Source: Didymodactylos carnosus
Taxonomy: Eukaryota; Rotifera; Eurotatoria; Philodinida; Philodinidae
DNA: 26,155 bases
Assembly (NCBI GenBank): GCA_905250885.1
Contig: CAJNOQ010002120.1
Span: forward strand, 1-26,155
Direction of reading: 5' to 3'
In this document: one piece after another, positions 1-13,100 of the stretch
How the letters are laid out: every line of letters begins with the position of its first letter
How positions within the stretch are numbered: position 1 is the stretch's first letter
Translations under genes and position numbers: made by a program
The notes under the pieces: model-generated
What the model was told of the DNA's origin: nothing
Database searches by the model: none
Seen by the model: only the letters and a program-made list of their open reading frames with translations

Positions 1-90
1 AATGATAATAAACGAAAATTGACATTGGGTTAGAGTGTCCCAAATCAGTTATAATCATCCACACGTAGGAATAAAAAAGAAAATTGATAG
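1..90 (+). repeat. Left terminal inverted repeat
   Basis: Reverse complement of 1160-1248. It may continue left of the window. Confidence 0.85.
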
Positions 91-1159
91 TGATAATACA
101 ATGCCACTTAAAAGATGAGAATAAATAACGAATGATGTATGTATTCATTTATTTAGATCAATATTATAGACGAAAATCGCATACTAGTCCAGTTAGAATG
201 CCAGGAAATTAATTTGATTTTGTATTTTTTGATAGTTTAAGTTTTTAGTAAAACTATCATGGATTTATTTCGTGTTGTATTTCAAAAGAGAATGAAAAAA
301 TCAAGAAGTTTGTTAAAAATACGAATGATTGTTAATACAATGAAAATGACGAAAGAAAGTTTAAACCAGACAGTATAGTAAAATATCGATGGATGTAAAC
401 CTTATCAATTGAATATACTGATCAAATTGTTTCCAAACAATACTTATTTTAATTTTATAAATTCTGTATGATCACTGACTACATATCATTTTACCAATGT
501 TATCGTCAAACTGACTCAAAAAAACGATTAAACGTGTTATTAATAGACAAAATAGGGCTTAGAACATACGGTGTTCTTTTAATAAAAATGAAGACTAAAT
601 CAAACATATACAGTAGTACTATTTCTATAAAGTTGAAACTCAAGATTACAGTGATTAGTAGTTCATAAAAGAAATACTTTTCGTTGAATAAATCCTTCAA
701 TTTCTGTTTTCATTATGTATTTTGTACAAGTTAAACCATATTTATATGTATGATGGTTTAAACTATCTATTACGACTAGTATACGAACGATGATATTAAT
801 TGCACAGGAGCTACTATCGAAGGTTAAATACACGTGTATATTCTCTATTGATATAGAAATTGATGCTTTTTCATTCAACTACTTTAATCCAATGTTTAAC
901 TGACGATAAGTTAAAACTGTCAGGGAGGGATACTAGTAACATAAAATTGATAATTCATTGTATGTATGCTTAGAAAATTATTATTTATAAAGATAATTGA
1001 ATGAGATATAATTCTCATGCTTATACTCCTACATTCGTAAACTCTAAATGAATATATAAGAGAAAGGTGGGCAAAAGAGAAAGAGAAATGAAAAATTTAA
1101 AATTTGTTCGAATATCATATGATACTCCCATTTCTCACTATAAAAAAAGATTATCAAAG

Positions 1160-1248
1160 CTATCAATTTTCTTTTTTATTCCTACGTGTGGATGATTATA
1201 ACTGATTGGGACACTCTAACCCAATGTCAATTTTCGTTTATTATCATT
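1160..1248 (-). repeat. Right terminal inverted repeat
   Basis: Reverse complement of 1-90 with one base missing (TGATTGGG against TGATTTGGG on the same strand). The outer end reads TTATCATT. Confidence 0.85.
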
Positions 1249-2979
1249 TTATCTACTACTACCGAAATATATATGAAAGAAAATAGAATATAATGAAATC
1301 TTCAATATATTGTACGCACTTCGTCTACTAGAAGTGATTGACAATTTAACAAAGGTCAATAATTAAGAAAAATAATATAATTTGTGTATATGAGAAGCCT
1401 CGACACGTGTCACTTTCTTCATTTATAAAAATATAATCTCTTCTATAAGATGTAACGAGAAATGTTATTTAATTGATCGAACAAAAAAAAAAAAAAAACA
1501 AAAAAAAAAGAAGAAGCATATTGAGAGAGACTAGACAGGATTTTCTTTCCGGTAGTTGCAAGTGTCACCTGAGAAAGAGTCAAAATAAGACAAACAAAAT
1601 CGTATATTCATTCAATCATTTATTCAATTTTACGTCTTTTCTTTCGACACTTGTTCTTCTAAAAAAATAAAAAGTTTGTATCATCTCGTAAAACTTGACC
1701 TTTTTCTAGGTGTATTAAATAAGTGTGGAGATATTTATTTTTGTGTAACAAATTTTTTCTTGTGCCATCACTGTCAAAGATGGCATCATATAATAATCTC
1801 ATACGGTTTGTCATCTTAAATAACAAAATAAAACACTGTTAAAATGTAACTGTATAAGAAAATGCTAGTGTTGATATTTCAAGTACGTTTCCTCCCTACA
1901 CTATCCCTCACATATGATCCCAAAAGAGAGATTTTTTTTTCCTCTCGCCTTTATATTTTACCGTTTTATAACCTGTGAAATTTTAAAGTGTAAACCGAGA
2001 TTTTTATATTCTTTCATATGTTTTTTTTTTTTCTTTTTTTTGCTGTATAGACAAATTGGAACGAGAAACTACGATAAAGCAGAAAAAAGCAAAAAAATAG
2101 GTGATGTTTGGGTTTTCAATATATTATATACAAACTCTCGAGATATTATATTATTGAGTTTTTCTATGTGTGTCTAATGAAAAAATGAAATTTGTCAGTA
2201 TCGATTATGAAACAGAAAAAAATAATAATAACTCGATACTATTGACATATACATCGAGAATTGAAATACAAAATATTTTTTAAAAATGATGTAATTATTT
2301 TAAATAAAAATTTGTAATATTGAATTGAACTCATTTAGAGAGAATAAATTTTGATTAGAGAAAATAAATTGATTAAAATAAAGATAACCATAAGACAGAA
2401 AAGATTAAGAGTAGACGTAACTTGTTCACTCTTCTCGAAACAAATATTGAAAATAATTTTATTTCTAACATTTGTTAAAATCAATTATTTAAATTACAAC
2501 GTTTCTATTTTCAAAGAAAATTTATATATCACTATATTCTCGAACTACAAAATATATAAAAGTGTAGCAGATTTCGTTACATACATTATCAATTGAATAT
2601 ATTAAATATAGAAAATCAGATCAGTAGAGAATTTAAGTTAAGGGAAGAGGAGCGGATCTTCCAGGGTTTTTCTCATTACTTTGTTACTCATGTCGACTTA
2701 CATATATGTGAGACTTTTGAATCTCTCAGACACGTTCTTCCCATTTTTCTTTAAATTTTAAAAGTTTAAAGAAATTTAAGAAGTTTTTTTAAAAAGATTG
2801 CTGTGCATTGAAGAAACATGTTCTAATTGATAAGATTGACTCCGATCGATCGAGGATATCAGACTGTCTATCTGATGAAGTTTAGCGAGTTTTGAATGAA
2901 ATTTGACTAATAAAAATTTTCTTTTTTGCTTGAAAGGTCGTTTTTTGAGAAAACTAGTATTTTTTTAAAACCTTGCCAT
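1249..2979. other. AT-rich intergenic DNA, no gene seen
   Basis: Low-complexity AT-rich sequence with poly-A and poly-T runs (about 1482-1510 and 2020-2041). The few ORFs are dominated by Lys, Asn, Ile and Phe and show no domain, so they read as chance frames. Nothing supports a gene on either strand. Confidence 0.6.
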
Positions 2980-3269
2980 AGATTGTGGCTCGATGAAGCA
3001 CAATGAAAAAACTTTTTTGCTGATAAAACTCTTCATTAGGTGCCAAATGGAGTACCGAGTATACTACTTTTTTCAGTGTAATGGAAAAGTTTTGAGGAAA
3101 ATTGACTTTTAAGCATTCCAGTAATTTTAAATTCTTAAATTTGATTTTTCTCAAAAAATTTTTCTTAACTGAAAAAAGTATTATACTCAGTATCACATTT
3201 GGTACCTAATGAAGAGTTTTATCAGCAAAAAGTTTTTTCCATTATGCTTCCTTGAGCCTTAATTTGTAT
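2980..3269. repeat. Imperfect palindrome of about 290 bp (foldback element)
   Basis: The left arm (about 2980-3110) is the imperfect reverse complement of the right arm (about 3140-3269), with a short unpaired centre. The best-conserved blocks are 2992-3078 against 3169-3251, with only scattered mismatches. The word CTAATGAAGAGTTTTATCAG in the right arm is matched by its complement in the left arm. Such a structure would fold into one long hairpin. Chance ORFs on the minus strand across it (2954-3196 and 3222-3608) look like by-products. The element family is not recognised. Confidence 0.8.
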
Positions 3270-3606
3270 TTTAGAAAATAATTCACGAAAAAGAAAATTT
3301 TGGAGAATGTTTAACTTTTCGATTTTTCTACACCACAAATGAGTTAAAGTTGCCAATAATTGTGATTTAAGAATTTTTTCAAATAGAAGAAACGAATTTT
3401 GATTACTATTTCTGATAATGGTGAGGACTTTTAATAACTCGTTTTTCATCCGTTTTTTTCCACCAGTTTGTAGAAGGCACTTCGGAGTATATGTTCCAAA
3501 GATTTTTGTGGTTTCCGCGCTTATGCTTGTCGAGAAAAAACTTTTTTTGAGTTTTTTCGGTTTTTTGCCCATTCTTAGAATTTCAATAAAAACTTCGGTC
3601 TTAGAC

Positions 3607-3916
3607 ATGAAAAGTTGATTCTACCGTAGTTCGATAGAAAACATTAAATAGTATATGGAAAAATGTTTTTGTCATTCTGGACTGTCCAAAGAAAGAAGAT
3701 TCTATAGAAACGTCCGGCAAGAGACTCCAGAGTTTGGTTCTGAACAATTTTTATGCCAAAACGTGGAAATACTTCCTTAAAACGCAAATACACACACTTT
3801 TAACCTCAATATCTCAGTAGAAAGTTTCTGCAAAAACTAATTTGAAAACGATGAAACGTTTTCTGTGTATACAGTTCGATGTCCTGTATCGAACTACGCA
3901 AGAATTAGCTTTTCAT
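3607..3916. repeat. Inverted repeat pair, arms of about 28 bp
   Basis: 3607-3634 and 3889-3916 are imperfect reverse complements (both carry TCGAACTACG and CTTTTCAT in matching order), separated by about 254 bp. With the neighbouring palindrome this suggests that about 2.98-4.08 kb is one composite repeat. A GC-rich GGGGGGTCCACCCCC palindrome at 4061-4075 stands out from its AT-rich surroundings. Confidence 0.6.
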
Positions 3917-5188
3917 AGTTTAAAATTCTTATGAAATTTCTAAAAGTCAAGACTTAAGATTTTCTTTTATCAGTGAGGCAATGTCTACAAGCCCAAAAAG
4001 CTTCAGGGTATATACTTCAAAGTATCCTCTACAATCTGAGAAGGCTTGAGAATATCTTTCGGGGGGTCCACCCCCTCCTAAAAACTTTTTTTTTCTTCTT
4101 CTATTAAATGGTTTTATGTATTCTGATCACGATGGGCATGGGTAGACTTAGCTCTTATATAAACTGATAGTAATAATAAAAATATATTTTCTTCGTGTGG
4201 TTTTTTTTTTGACAACTGAACAGAAGTCTCTCTACAACATATTTTTTTCATCATCTTTTTCAGGGACAAAAATCATTTGCATTCTAATTAAATCTATTGA
4301 GAATTTATGATTAAACAAACAAATAAAATTCTTCTTCCCATTTATTCATTTGATTTTCGCAGAGGAAGATAAATCCAAATCTCATCCTCTGATATAAAAA
4401 GAAAGTGCTCGCATAAATTTATCATCTATGAACTGTGACTAAAAAACAGGAAAAATGAATATGCGCAATTCTCCCTATATATATATAGAGAGAGAAATAT
4501 TAAGGAAATTCCGTTGTTTTTTTTCTCATAGTAATGTGTGTGTCACAAAAATTTACATATTGTGTTGATTATTGAACTTTCCTTCAATTTTTTCTTCTTC
4601 TTACGAATGCTCAAGACAAAGAGTTATGGATATATCATCGACTAGTGTTTTTTAATACTATAACTGAAAATTGATCGACACCTTGTTGTGTGTTAATTGT
4701 TATAATTCGAGTAAGGTTATATCCGTCTTATAATTTAGGCATAAAAAGATAATAAAAAGGCATCAGTAGATGGTTAAGATGTTAGTTTTTCATAGATGAA
4801 TTAAAATGTTAATAAAAATGTAAGTGATAATAGTGAAATATTTATTATTAAAATTAGACATATCTTTTTTTATTCTACACAAAAAGACTACAAATCTCAT
4901 TTTACAATTGAACGAACATTAAATATATTATGTTATTTCAGTATGAATAACGAGTTTAGAAGGAAAACACAATTAAAGAACGCAATAACACAACATTTCT
5001 CTCTCTTTATATATATATATATTAGAACAATAATAAAGACAATTTAAAATACTTTTTCTTTTCTTTTTTTCTGACTTGGCTTGGTTTGTATGTATCTGAG
5101 GAAACATTATCCATAAATCCGTTTAATAAAACAAAAAGATATTAAGATGAAGAAGAAAACATACATAAATCCAATAAACGATTAAAAT

Positions 5189-5210
5189 AGAGAGAGAGAG
5201 AGAGAGAGAG
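5189..5210. repeat. (AG)n microsatellite
   Basis: Uninterrupted AG dinucleotides, 11 copies. Confidence 0.9.
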
Positions 5211-6390
5211 AAAGCAAGATGATATTGATGATAAAAAAGTCATTTTGAGTTTGGTAGTGTTACTTTTAAACAGTAGAAAATAGCTGACATAATTATAGGT
5301 TAGAAAAAATAAATAAACTATAAAATATTCGATCTATCTGTCTTACGAAGATTAAGAACATGACAAAGCAAACATTTTCGTTTTATCTAAATCGTGGGTT
5401 AGTACAGTGTCTTCTCACATTTAATGGTTAGATATTTCAACCAAGTGAAATAATTTGATTAGTTTAAACTATAAATTTTATCATATAAGAATATGAAATT
5501 AGAGTAGAAAATATTCAAATTGTTTTCCTTTACTATAGTAATCAAATATTTATTGGTGAACATAATTCTTATCAGTGTAGATTATTAAAGAAGGAGATTT
5601 AAGTTTTTCAACATTTAAAAATTGTAAGAAAAAGTTTCTCTTGAAATTTCATATTCTTTGCAAAGTGTTCATCAACATATTTTATTTGCAAAAAGGTAAC
5701 TTTCTTTCTATCTAAAAAAAGATTGTATCATATCACGCTATATACTAGTTGAACAAGTCATCGAACTAGTTGACTGACAAAGTGACAACATTCAACTATG
5801 ATCATCTATAGAATTATCATTTTTATCAACTGTTGAATGCTTATTAAATGTATATGAGAAATAACTATAATCTTTTATCTTATTTATAATTCAAATTTTT
5901 AAATTCAAAGATTTAAATAGACTGAATAAAAAATTGACAGGACATTTTGAGTTTTGAAAACCGAAAGAAAACATTTAATATACAGACAAAATGATCATCA
6001 ATCATTTTTCTACTATATTTCTTGTTCAAATTATAATACTATTTCCAGATATGCAAATATTGATAAATCAAACTTTTTTTTTCTTCTTCTCTAGTTCAAG
6101 ACACTATAGAGTACTAGTTCCTTTTTTTTTCTTGTAATTACGACAGAGAGAGAGAGAGAGAGAAAGAGAAGATCTATCTACTATTTCAATACAAAACAAA
6201 AATGGATGAGCGTTTGACGTCTTTCTTTTTAGAGTGAAAGCGAAAGAGAGAGAAAGAGTATGTAATCAAATGACACATTAAACAATTTTGTCATTATTAT
6301 TAACGTTATTATTATAAATCAGAATTAACATATGTTAGAATCCTTCTATCATAAATGCATAACATAATGAAAACTTGTAATAGAGTATGT

Positions 6391-6416
6391 TGCTATTTTC
6401 TCTCTCTCTCTCTCTC
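6391..6416. repeat. (TC)n microsatellite
   Basis: Uninterrupted TC-type dinucleotide tract followed by a T-run. A complementary AG tract lies near 6144. Confidence 0.85.
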
Positions 6417-8987
6417 TTTTCTTTTTTATGTAATTATTTTTTGTTTATACAATAGAATTTTGTTAGTATATTATCGTACAACGTCGTACACTTTCGTAGT
6501 AGAAAAAAAAAATGATTTCAAAATCACGTGAAAAGAATAAATAATAATTTATACTCTGAATTCTTGATATATCAATAATTTTCAATGTCTGTCTTAAAGA
6601 TATTTTTTCATAGAATTTATAAATTTCTCCATAATCTTGTTTTCAATATGAATTGAGTAAATTATGATACATTTTGAGTTCATCCTTGCTGATTATTGTA
6701 CAAATTAACTTCTATGACTAAGATGAATATAAAGATCCAAATTTATTCTTTGTTAAAAATTTTCAACTTATTATCGTCGCTGTTAAATGTTATTTGTGGT
6801 AATAATATTGTACACATACGTATACTCTCTCTAATCGGTTTTAAGAAGTTAATGGACAAGATTAGACATGTCCTCTTTTTGTTTCTATACTTTATAGGTA
6901 CCAGAGAAAAATAAAAAGTAAGGAAGACAAAGGGTGGTATGTAAAAGAAAAAAAAATGAAAAATAAGGATAAGAATTTGAAATATGTACCGCGCTAATAA
7001 TTGTTCGATATCGTAAATGATACACTTTTCTTTTCTTTGTCCTAGAGTAGCATAGATATGACGGTTTTCATTTTTATTTTATGATAAAAAAATAAATAAA
7101 TGCAACGTTTTATGATAATCTTTTTTTATCATCATCATCATTATCATCATTATTGGTATTTTCTTCTTTATCACATACTACGAATTGCAACTTTTCTCTT
7201 CCATTTTTTTGGCTTGTATTTATACTCTGCTTCGTTTTTCGATATACAAAATAAAATTCTGTTTTGATAAATAGTCGATTACATCATATTTTTGTGAGTC
7301 TGCGATGGGTATAAGATTCATTTACATGAAATATCTCTATGATATGATATGGACTCTGCTTGAAGCGGATGTAATAACTATGTAAAAAAAATAAAATAAA
7401 ATAGAGTACGTGTGTTAATGTAACAGCAATATGACAGCAACAATGAAGAAAAATATAAAAAAAGGAGATTATTTACATTTCGAAACTGTATGTTAACGAT
7501 CATTTTCTTTTTTCTTCTGTTTGTTATCTAAGATTTAGACGTTTTATTAGAAAAAAAAACAAACGTGAGACGCAGTGAGAATCTTTTTTCGGGCGCATTG
7601 ATGAAATGAAACACCAGAGAGAAGATCCCATTTGAAGGAGAGCATAACGTCTGTGAAGTATATCATTTAATTTTACAGTTTTATTTGAGTGAAGGTAAGA
7701 TCGAAAGTCTATACATATTTACAATGATTGTTAAAACAAAAAAAGGGCAGTTAATCAGTAGAAAAAATGTTTAAATTCATTCAAAGATACTTATGTTTAT
7801 TCGTACTCAAAAGTTACATTGATCCATGGATTTTGTCTCTAGCTTGATGCTTTACCATTGAGATGACTTTTAGTATTAACTTTTTTTCTTAAAAATGTTC
7901 TCTCTTACATTTGTTTTTTCATTCGATATAGAGAAAAAACATACATCTAAACGATTTTCTTTTTTTAATGTGTACCATTATAAAATGTTTTATGATTTAA
8001 ATGTAAAAATTAAAACTGCTCCAGTTATCAATCAGTTCTCTTAATTCTTCATTGTTTATGTTCAACTTGCGCGTTGTATTGATCCAAGGATTATATGAGT
8101 ATAAAAAAATTTGTTTGTGACGATGATGTGAAGATAGATTGTTTTATACTTTTCGTTTTTGTTTTTTTTTGATAGAGATGTCAAAATTATCAATTTCATT
8201 CAAATCTTTGGGCTACAATAATGTACAGGGAAAGTTACTTTTTCTGTTTATCACGAAAAAACAAAATATTCGTTGCTAATGCGAATATAAATAAGTTATT
8301 TTGTAATTTATCCTTGTCTCTTCTTCTCAAATTCGTATTTGGCACTGTATGGATGTGAAACAAGGCGAAATATCATCCTTATTATCACATAAATATCATG
8401 AAATATTCAGATCATTTTTCCTTATTTTCATCTCGATTTTGACAACAAAAAAAGGAATATAGAGAAATCTATTCTTCTGAGATAAAAACAAATAAAAATA
8501 TTAAACAGAATAAAATAACAACAACAAAATTTTTTTGACTATCTCAAAAGTTTAGAGAGAGAGAGAAAACCTATTCGTATATCTCTGCACAGTGATATGA
8601 CGAGAAGAAGGTTGTCTAACTAAGAATATTTCATATTATGAAAAAAAAATATAGTTAATCGTATCCACACAACACAGCAGAAGTAAGATTTAATTAAAAA
8701 TCGTTAAATTGAAAAAAACAGATTATGCTCTGCGCTTGACTTTCATTGAAAATGATGGTATGAAGCTTTTATTCGCTAATAGACATCAGAAAGTTTCAAA
8801 TTTAAGAAAGCATTTTACTCTCTTGTGAGTTTTATCTACATATTCTGATCATGACTGTTTCATTCCAGGACTTCTCAGCTCTTTGCAGTTTTATAATACT
8901 CAATTGTATTGATTTAAAATAGTCTTAGTCAGACTAATTTTTAGCATTTAGAAAAGTGTCTAAGAGTTGAACAGCAACGTGACTGCA

Positions 8988-8996
8988 TATAAAAGG
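8988..8996 (+). promoter_or_regulatory. Candidate TATA box
   Basis: TATAAAAGG in a locally less AT-rich context matches the canonical metazoan TATA element. It is on the strand of the ammonium transporter, about 1.17 kb upstream of its ATG, so it could serve that gene only with a long or spliced 5' UTR. It could equally be chance. Confidence 0.25.
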
Positions 8997-10165
8997 CAGA
9001 GAGATGTTTAAAAAAAAGGTTTCTGCTGTGAACAAAGACAAGATAATTTTGTGTTTAGAGTTTGATTTTCAGATGCGGTTTTCAGTCTTTAAAAAATTAG
9101 CATTTGTTTTTCTTTTCTCTGTGTACACTTTATACTCTTTTTTTTTTTAAACAATAGTCCCTGATACACACTGTATATATAGTAGAATTGATAACATATT
9201 CTTCACTTTGTACATGTATCATGTTACCAGTTAGTAGATAACGAACGTCACATGCTGATGATCAATCAATGGCATCATGTCTGTATTTCTTAGATGCATC
9301 TACATGCACAACTATTCGTCTAGGAAAGATGTTACTACTATTACTACTACTACTAATACTAATAGAGACAAATGTAAAGAGTTTAAGCTACTGTCTTTTC
9401 ATTTTTGGTTAGAAATGTCTATATTTCCTCTCATTTCTACTTTCTACGTCAAAGTGACTAGAATGACAGACATGTCGTATGTTAAATATTCCCGGAATCA
9501 ATAATCAGAAAAACAATGTTGTATATGGATATTTCTAAACAAAAAAGTCTTTGAAATATTCGAATAAATTATGAAAAGCGGTTCAAATATTCTTCTGGTT
9601 GGAATCATGAAATATTCTTTTTCTTTGCGTACTTCTATTTATGATTTATACATACCAACTGTGAATAAAATAATAAAATTCAGAACATAAAATAAACTGC
9701 AGAGGGGGAGAGAGAGAAAGAGAGAAGAAAAGCTAAATGATCCATCAAAGTGAGATATACAAAAGAAATAAATGAAGTGAACAATTTTTCGATTTAATTT
9801 ACTAAAATATCGATTGTACTTAGACATTTAGAAACTGTACAGTAGATTTAGAAACTCTTCTTTGATTATGATGAGCTAAAAAGTATCGAAGAATGTTTGA
9901 ATATTAACTACTTTTTTAGGAGCTACTAACTTTGTCCTATTTTGTACTTTTATTCTTAGCTAAAAAGTTGAACTCAAAAGTGACAAGAGAATATAATATT
10001 TCGTAGAGATACCAAAACTTAAAATACTTAAAATATGAATTTTGGATATCATTATAAAATTTTATTTTTATTTTTTTCTCCTGTTTAGCATTTAAGTGGT
10101 GAATAGAAATATCTGTCTTATTCAACGGTAAGCTGATATTTAATTAACATCCATCAAACTAAATT
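8997..10165. other. Intergenic, upstream of the ammonium transporter
   Basis: AT-rich sequence without a supported gene. A 75-codon ORF at 9277-9504 includes a (CTA)n-like trinucleotide run and shows no family features. The sequence just before the ATG at 10166 is AT-rich with no obvious core promoter. Confidence 0.5.
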
Positions 10166-13100
10166 ATGGTCGCTGATAATGAACAATTAGAAAAAGCTAT
10201 TGAAAGCTTTTTTCTTCTTTTCAATGGTGTTGTTATATTTCGTAAGTAAAATGTCTCTTTCGATTTATGTTATTAGTCTAATTTCATTAATTATTATTAT
10301 TTAGTTATGAGTTGTGGTTATACTCTTATTGAATCTGGTGGTGTAAGAAGTCAAAATGCTGGACATAGTTTATTCAAAACACTTTTAATATTGAGTACGT
10401 TTACATACTTTTCTCTAAATTTGTGTCGATTTTATCTAAAATTCTTATTGTTTTTTTTTAGTATCATCAGCATTAGCCTATTGGATATTTGGTTATGCAT
10501 TTGCATTCGGTCAAAAATCAAATGTTATTTTGGGTTATCAATTTTGGGCTAGCGAACGATTGGGTGACAGAGATTTGCGACCAGGTGTTGACAATTATAC
10601 AAATGGAAATTTAGTCTTTAATTTAAATAATCAAGATCCATACATTCATTATTTCTATCATTATATGTTAGCATTTTTGGTCACAAATATTGCTGCAAGT
10701 GCATTTGCTGAAAGATGTCGTGTACCAGTTTATGTTTTATTTTCATTTGTTATGGCTGGTAAATTGATGTAAAATATCAAAAGTTTAAAATATTTGAATG
10801 TCTTCATATTCATTTCAGGATTTGTCTATCCATTTTTGAGTCATTGGATGTGGGGAAGACTTGGTTGGTTAGGAAATACAGTTGGTGCACGAGTAAGTAT
10901 AAACCATAATATTTATTCAATTATCTCATTTATATTTCTATCAATATTTTATTTAGGATTATGGTGGAAGTGCTATTATATTTTTAACGGCTGGTATTGC
11001 AGCATTAATTGGAACAGCATTTCTTGGTCCAAGATTTGGACGTTTTGAACCGAGATCGTTACCACTCTTTGGTCATAGTATACCGGTATGTAATTAAGAA
11101 TATAGCATTGTATTTTTTCTATAAAAAAAACTAATTTATTTTTATTTAGATTACATCTGTTGGAGCTATATTTGTTGCATTTGGATTTTTTGTCTTAAAT
11201 TCTGGAGCTGATCATCGAATAACTGGTAGAGCATTTGGCGATCGAGTGGGACATGGTTTAATAAATACATTATTATCGGGATCAGCATCAGGCGCAACGT
11301 ACTATATTTTACAACGTCTAATTGAAAGTAAGAATTGTACAACAACAATTAGAACAACGTTATAGATAATTAATGTTTATTTTAGCAATAAAAAAACCAA
11401 CGCGACATTTAAAACGACGAGTATTTTTGTCAACCGTTAATTCAATCTTGGCTGGAATGGTATGAGTATAGATTATATGTTTGATTATAATCTGAATCTA
11501 ATTATGACTAATCATTTTAGGTAGCAGTGGCTGGTGGAGCAGTAACATACAATCCATGGTCAAGTATTATTATTGGATTTATTGCTGCCTTAAGTTTTCT
11601 AATATGGAGCAAATTATTAACAAGATTACTTATTGATGATCCGGTTGAAACGGCAGCTGGTATATGGCGTATCAATAGTCTATATATGATCACTACAAAT
11701 TGTTCATATTGATTTTAGTTCATATCGGTGGTGGTTTATGGGGAATATTTGCTGTACCAATATTTCGACGTGCAATTGGATTAAATGCTGATGGTGTCAC
11801 TGATGGAACTATTCCAGACTTTTCAATAATTTATAATATAAGGAATGGTGAAAGCTGGAGAGTATGTATTATAAAATATAATCAAATATGCAAATATAAC
11901 TAGGAATAAAAATTATTTACTTATTCTAGGGTTTGTTAAATGCACTATGCACTGCAGCAGTCGTCATAGCTTGGGTGGCAATATTTATTGCCTTATTATT
12001 TCTCATTTTGAAATTAATTAATTTATTAAAAGTATCAAGAGAAGAGGAATTAAGAGGTAACAAAAAACAAAATCAATAACATGTGGATTTTTTAATGGCT
12101 GTTTTTTTTTTAATCTTATGTCAGGTATCGATTTATTTCAACATGGTGAACCAGGTAAGAGTATTTTTTCGAATTTCAAACGTAATATTAAAATTTTTTC
12201 ATTTTTTAGCATATGCATTGAGAATTTATTGTGCTGCATGTGGAGAACAACTTCAAGCCAAGACTATTGAAACTGAAACGAATACAGGAATTGGACAACG
12301 AGGAAATTTTCCAGCAATTGTAACGGATGCCGAAGGAGGTATGTTATTTTCTTTCTATGAAACATCTAATGGTAACGTATTATATGCTTGATATAATATA
12401 GTTAAACCATTGCTGTGGTCTTTCGTGTAGCTATTGTTCAAGAGTTAGCTACGTTGCAAATTCTTTTTGGTCGAAAGAATTTATCCTTTTTGGTCGAAAG
12501 AATTTATCCTTTTTTTACTGGGTTTTTTATTTTACACCAAAGTCAGATAAAGAGATGTGTGGACAACCTTTGCTTATTATTCAAAATTCAACTGGGTATT
12601 AATTAGCATCAGCCACTGATCACACGGGGCGACTAGTTTAGCTCAATAAAAGTATGCGAATGCACAGCTCACAGACTGACATTTTATAAAATGAAAATTT
12701 ATAGATTTTCTCTTATATATTAGTTCGCTTGATTAAATGTCATGTTAATATTAGGCATTCAACGGATCTAATCCAAATTTTAACTTTAGCTAGTAGTATG
12801 AACATTTGAGTGAATTTTAGTTTGAGAAGTGGCGAAGTTTGATGCACGCTTCGTATTAAACGACACACGATATCTATACCTCTCCTACTCAATTTGCTAC
12901 TATTTCTAATGGTGCTCTAATATCTGAGTCGAGAAAAGTTAAACGCAAAAGTGAAGTGTGAAACTCTTCCATCAATTTCTTACGTTGATTATACAGCTTT
13001 GTGCTTTACTTTTGTGTTGAACATATCTCGACAGAGATAATTTAGCACTACTTCAATGTCCGTTTCAGTCCTACAGAATCTGGTCCTCTAGCAGTCCAAA

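Larger units (their letters stand above)
1..1248. mobile_element. Long-TIR DNA element (MITE/foldback-like), no transposase seen
   Basis: Bases 1-90 and 1160-1248 are near-perfect reverse complements, differing by a one-base indel in the part I compared by eye. They form terminal inverted repeats of about 90 bp around roughly 1.07 kb of AT-rich DNA. The interior contains only short chance ORFs and nothing like a DDE transposase, so this looks like a non-autonomous element. The left arm starts at the first base of the window, so the true left end, total length and target-site duplication cannot be judged. The superfamily is not identified. A plain large inverted duplication is the main alternative. 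Confidence 0.75.
4090..8987. other. Long AT-rich intergenic stretch, no gene seen
   Basis: About 4.9 kb without a convincing coding frame on either strand. It contains (AG)n at 5189-5210 and about 6144-6163, (TC)n at 6391-6416, short (TA)n at about 5008-5022, and ATC/ATT trinucleotide runs near 7129-7153. A less AT-rich patch at 7560-7700 ends in a donor-like GAAG/GTAAGAT and could be a non-coding upstream exon, but nothing confirms this. Confidence 0.5.

Noticed and set aside
1914..2177. 87-codon plus-strand ORF
   Set aside because: Dominated by Phe and Lys from T- and A-runs; no domain and no splice context.
3222..3608. 128-codon minus-strand ORF, the longest in the first 10 kb
   Set aside because: It starts in the foldback repeat and is Lys/Phe/Leu-rich with no domain, so it is most likely a by-product of the repeat.
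7808..7866. tRNA-like stretch on the minus strand (CTCAATGGTAAAGCA, then a GGATCAATG block)
   Set aside because: The D-arm words look right but I could not form a full cloverleaf with acceptor and T stems. A partial look-alike (TTGATCCAAGGATT) recurs near 8077, so at most it is a decayed tRNA-derived repeat.
10307..12606. Several separate ORFs across the transporter region
   Set aside because: They are single exons read through into introns, or out-of-frame shadows; the spliced 13-exon model accounts for the coding parts.
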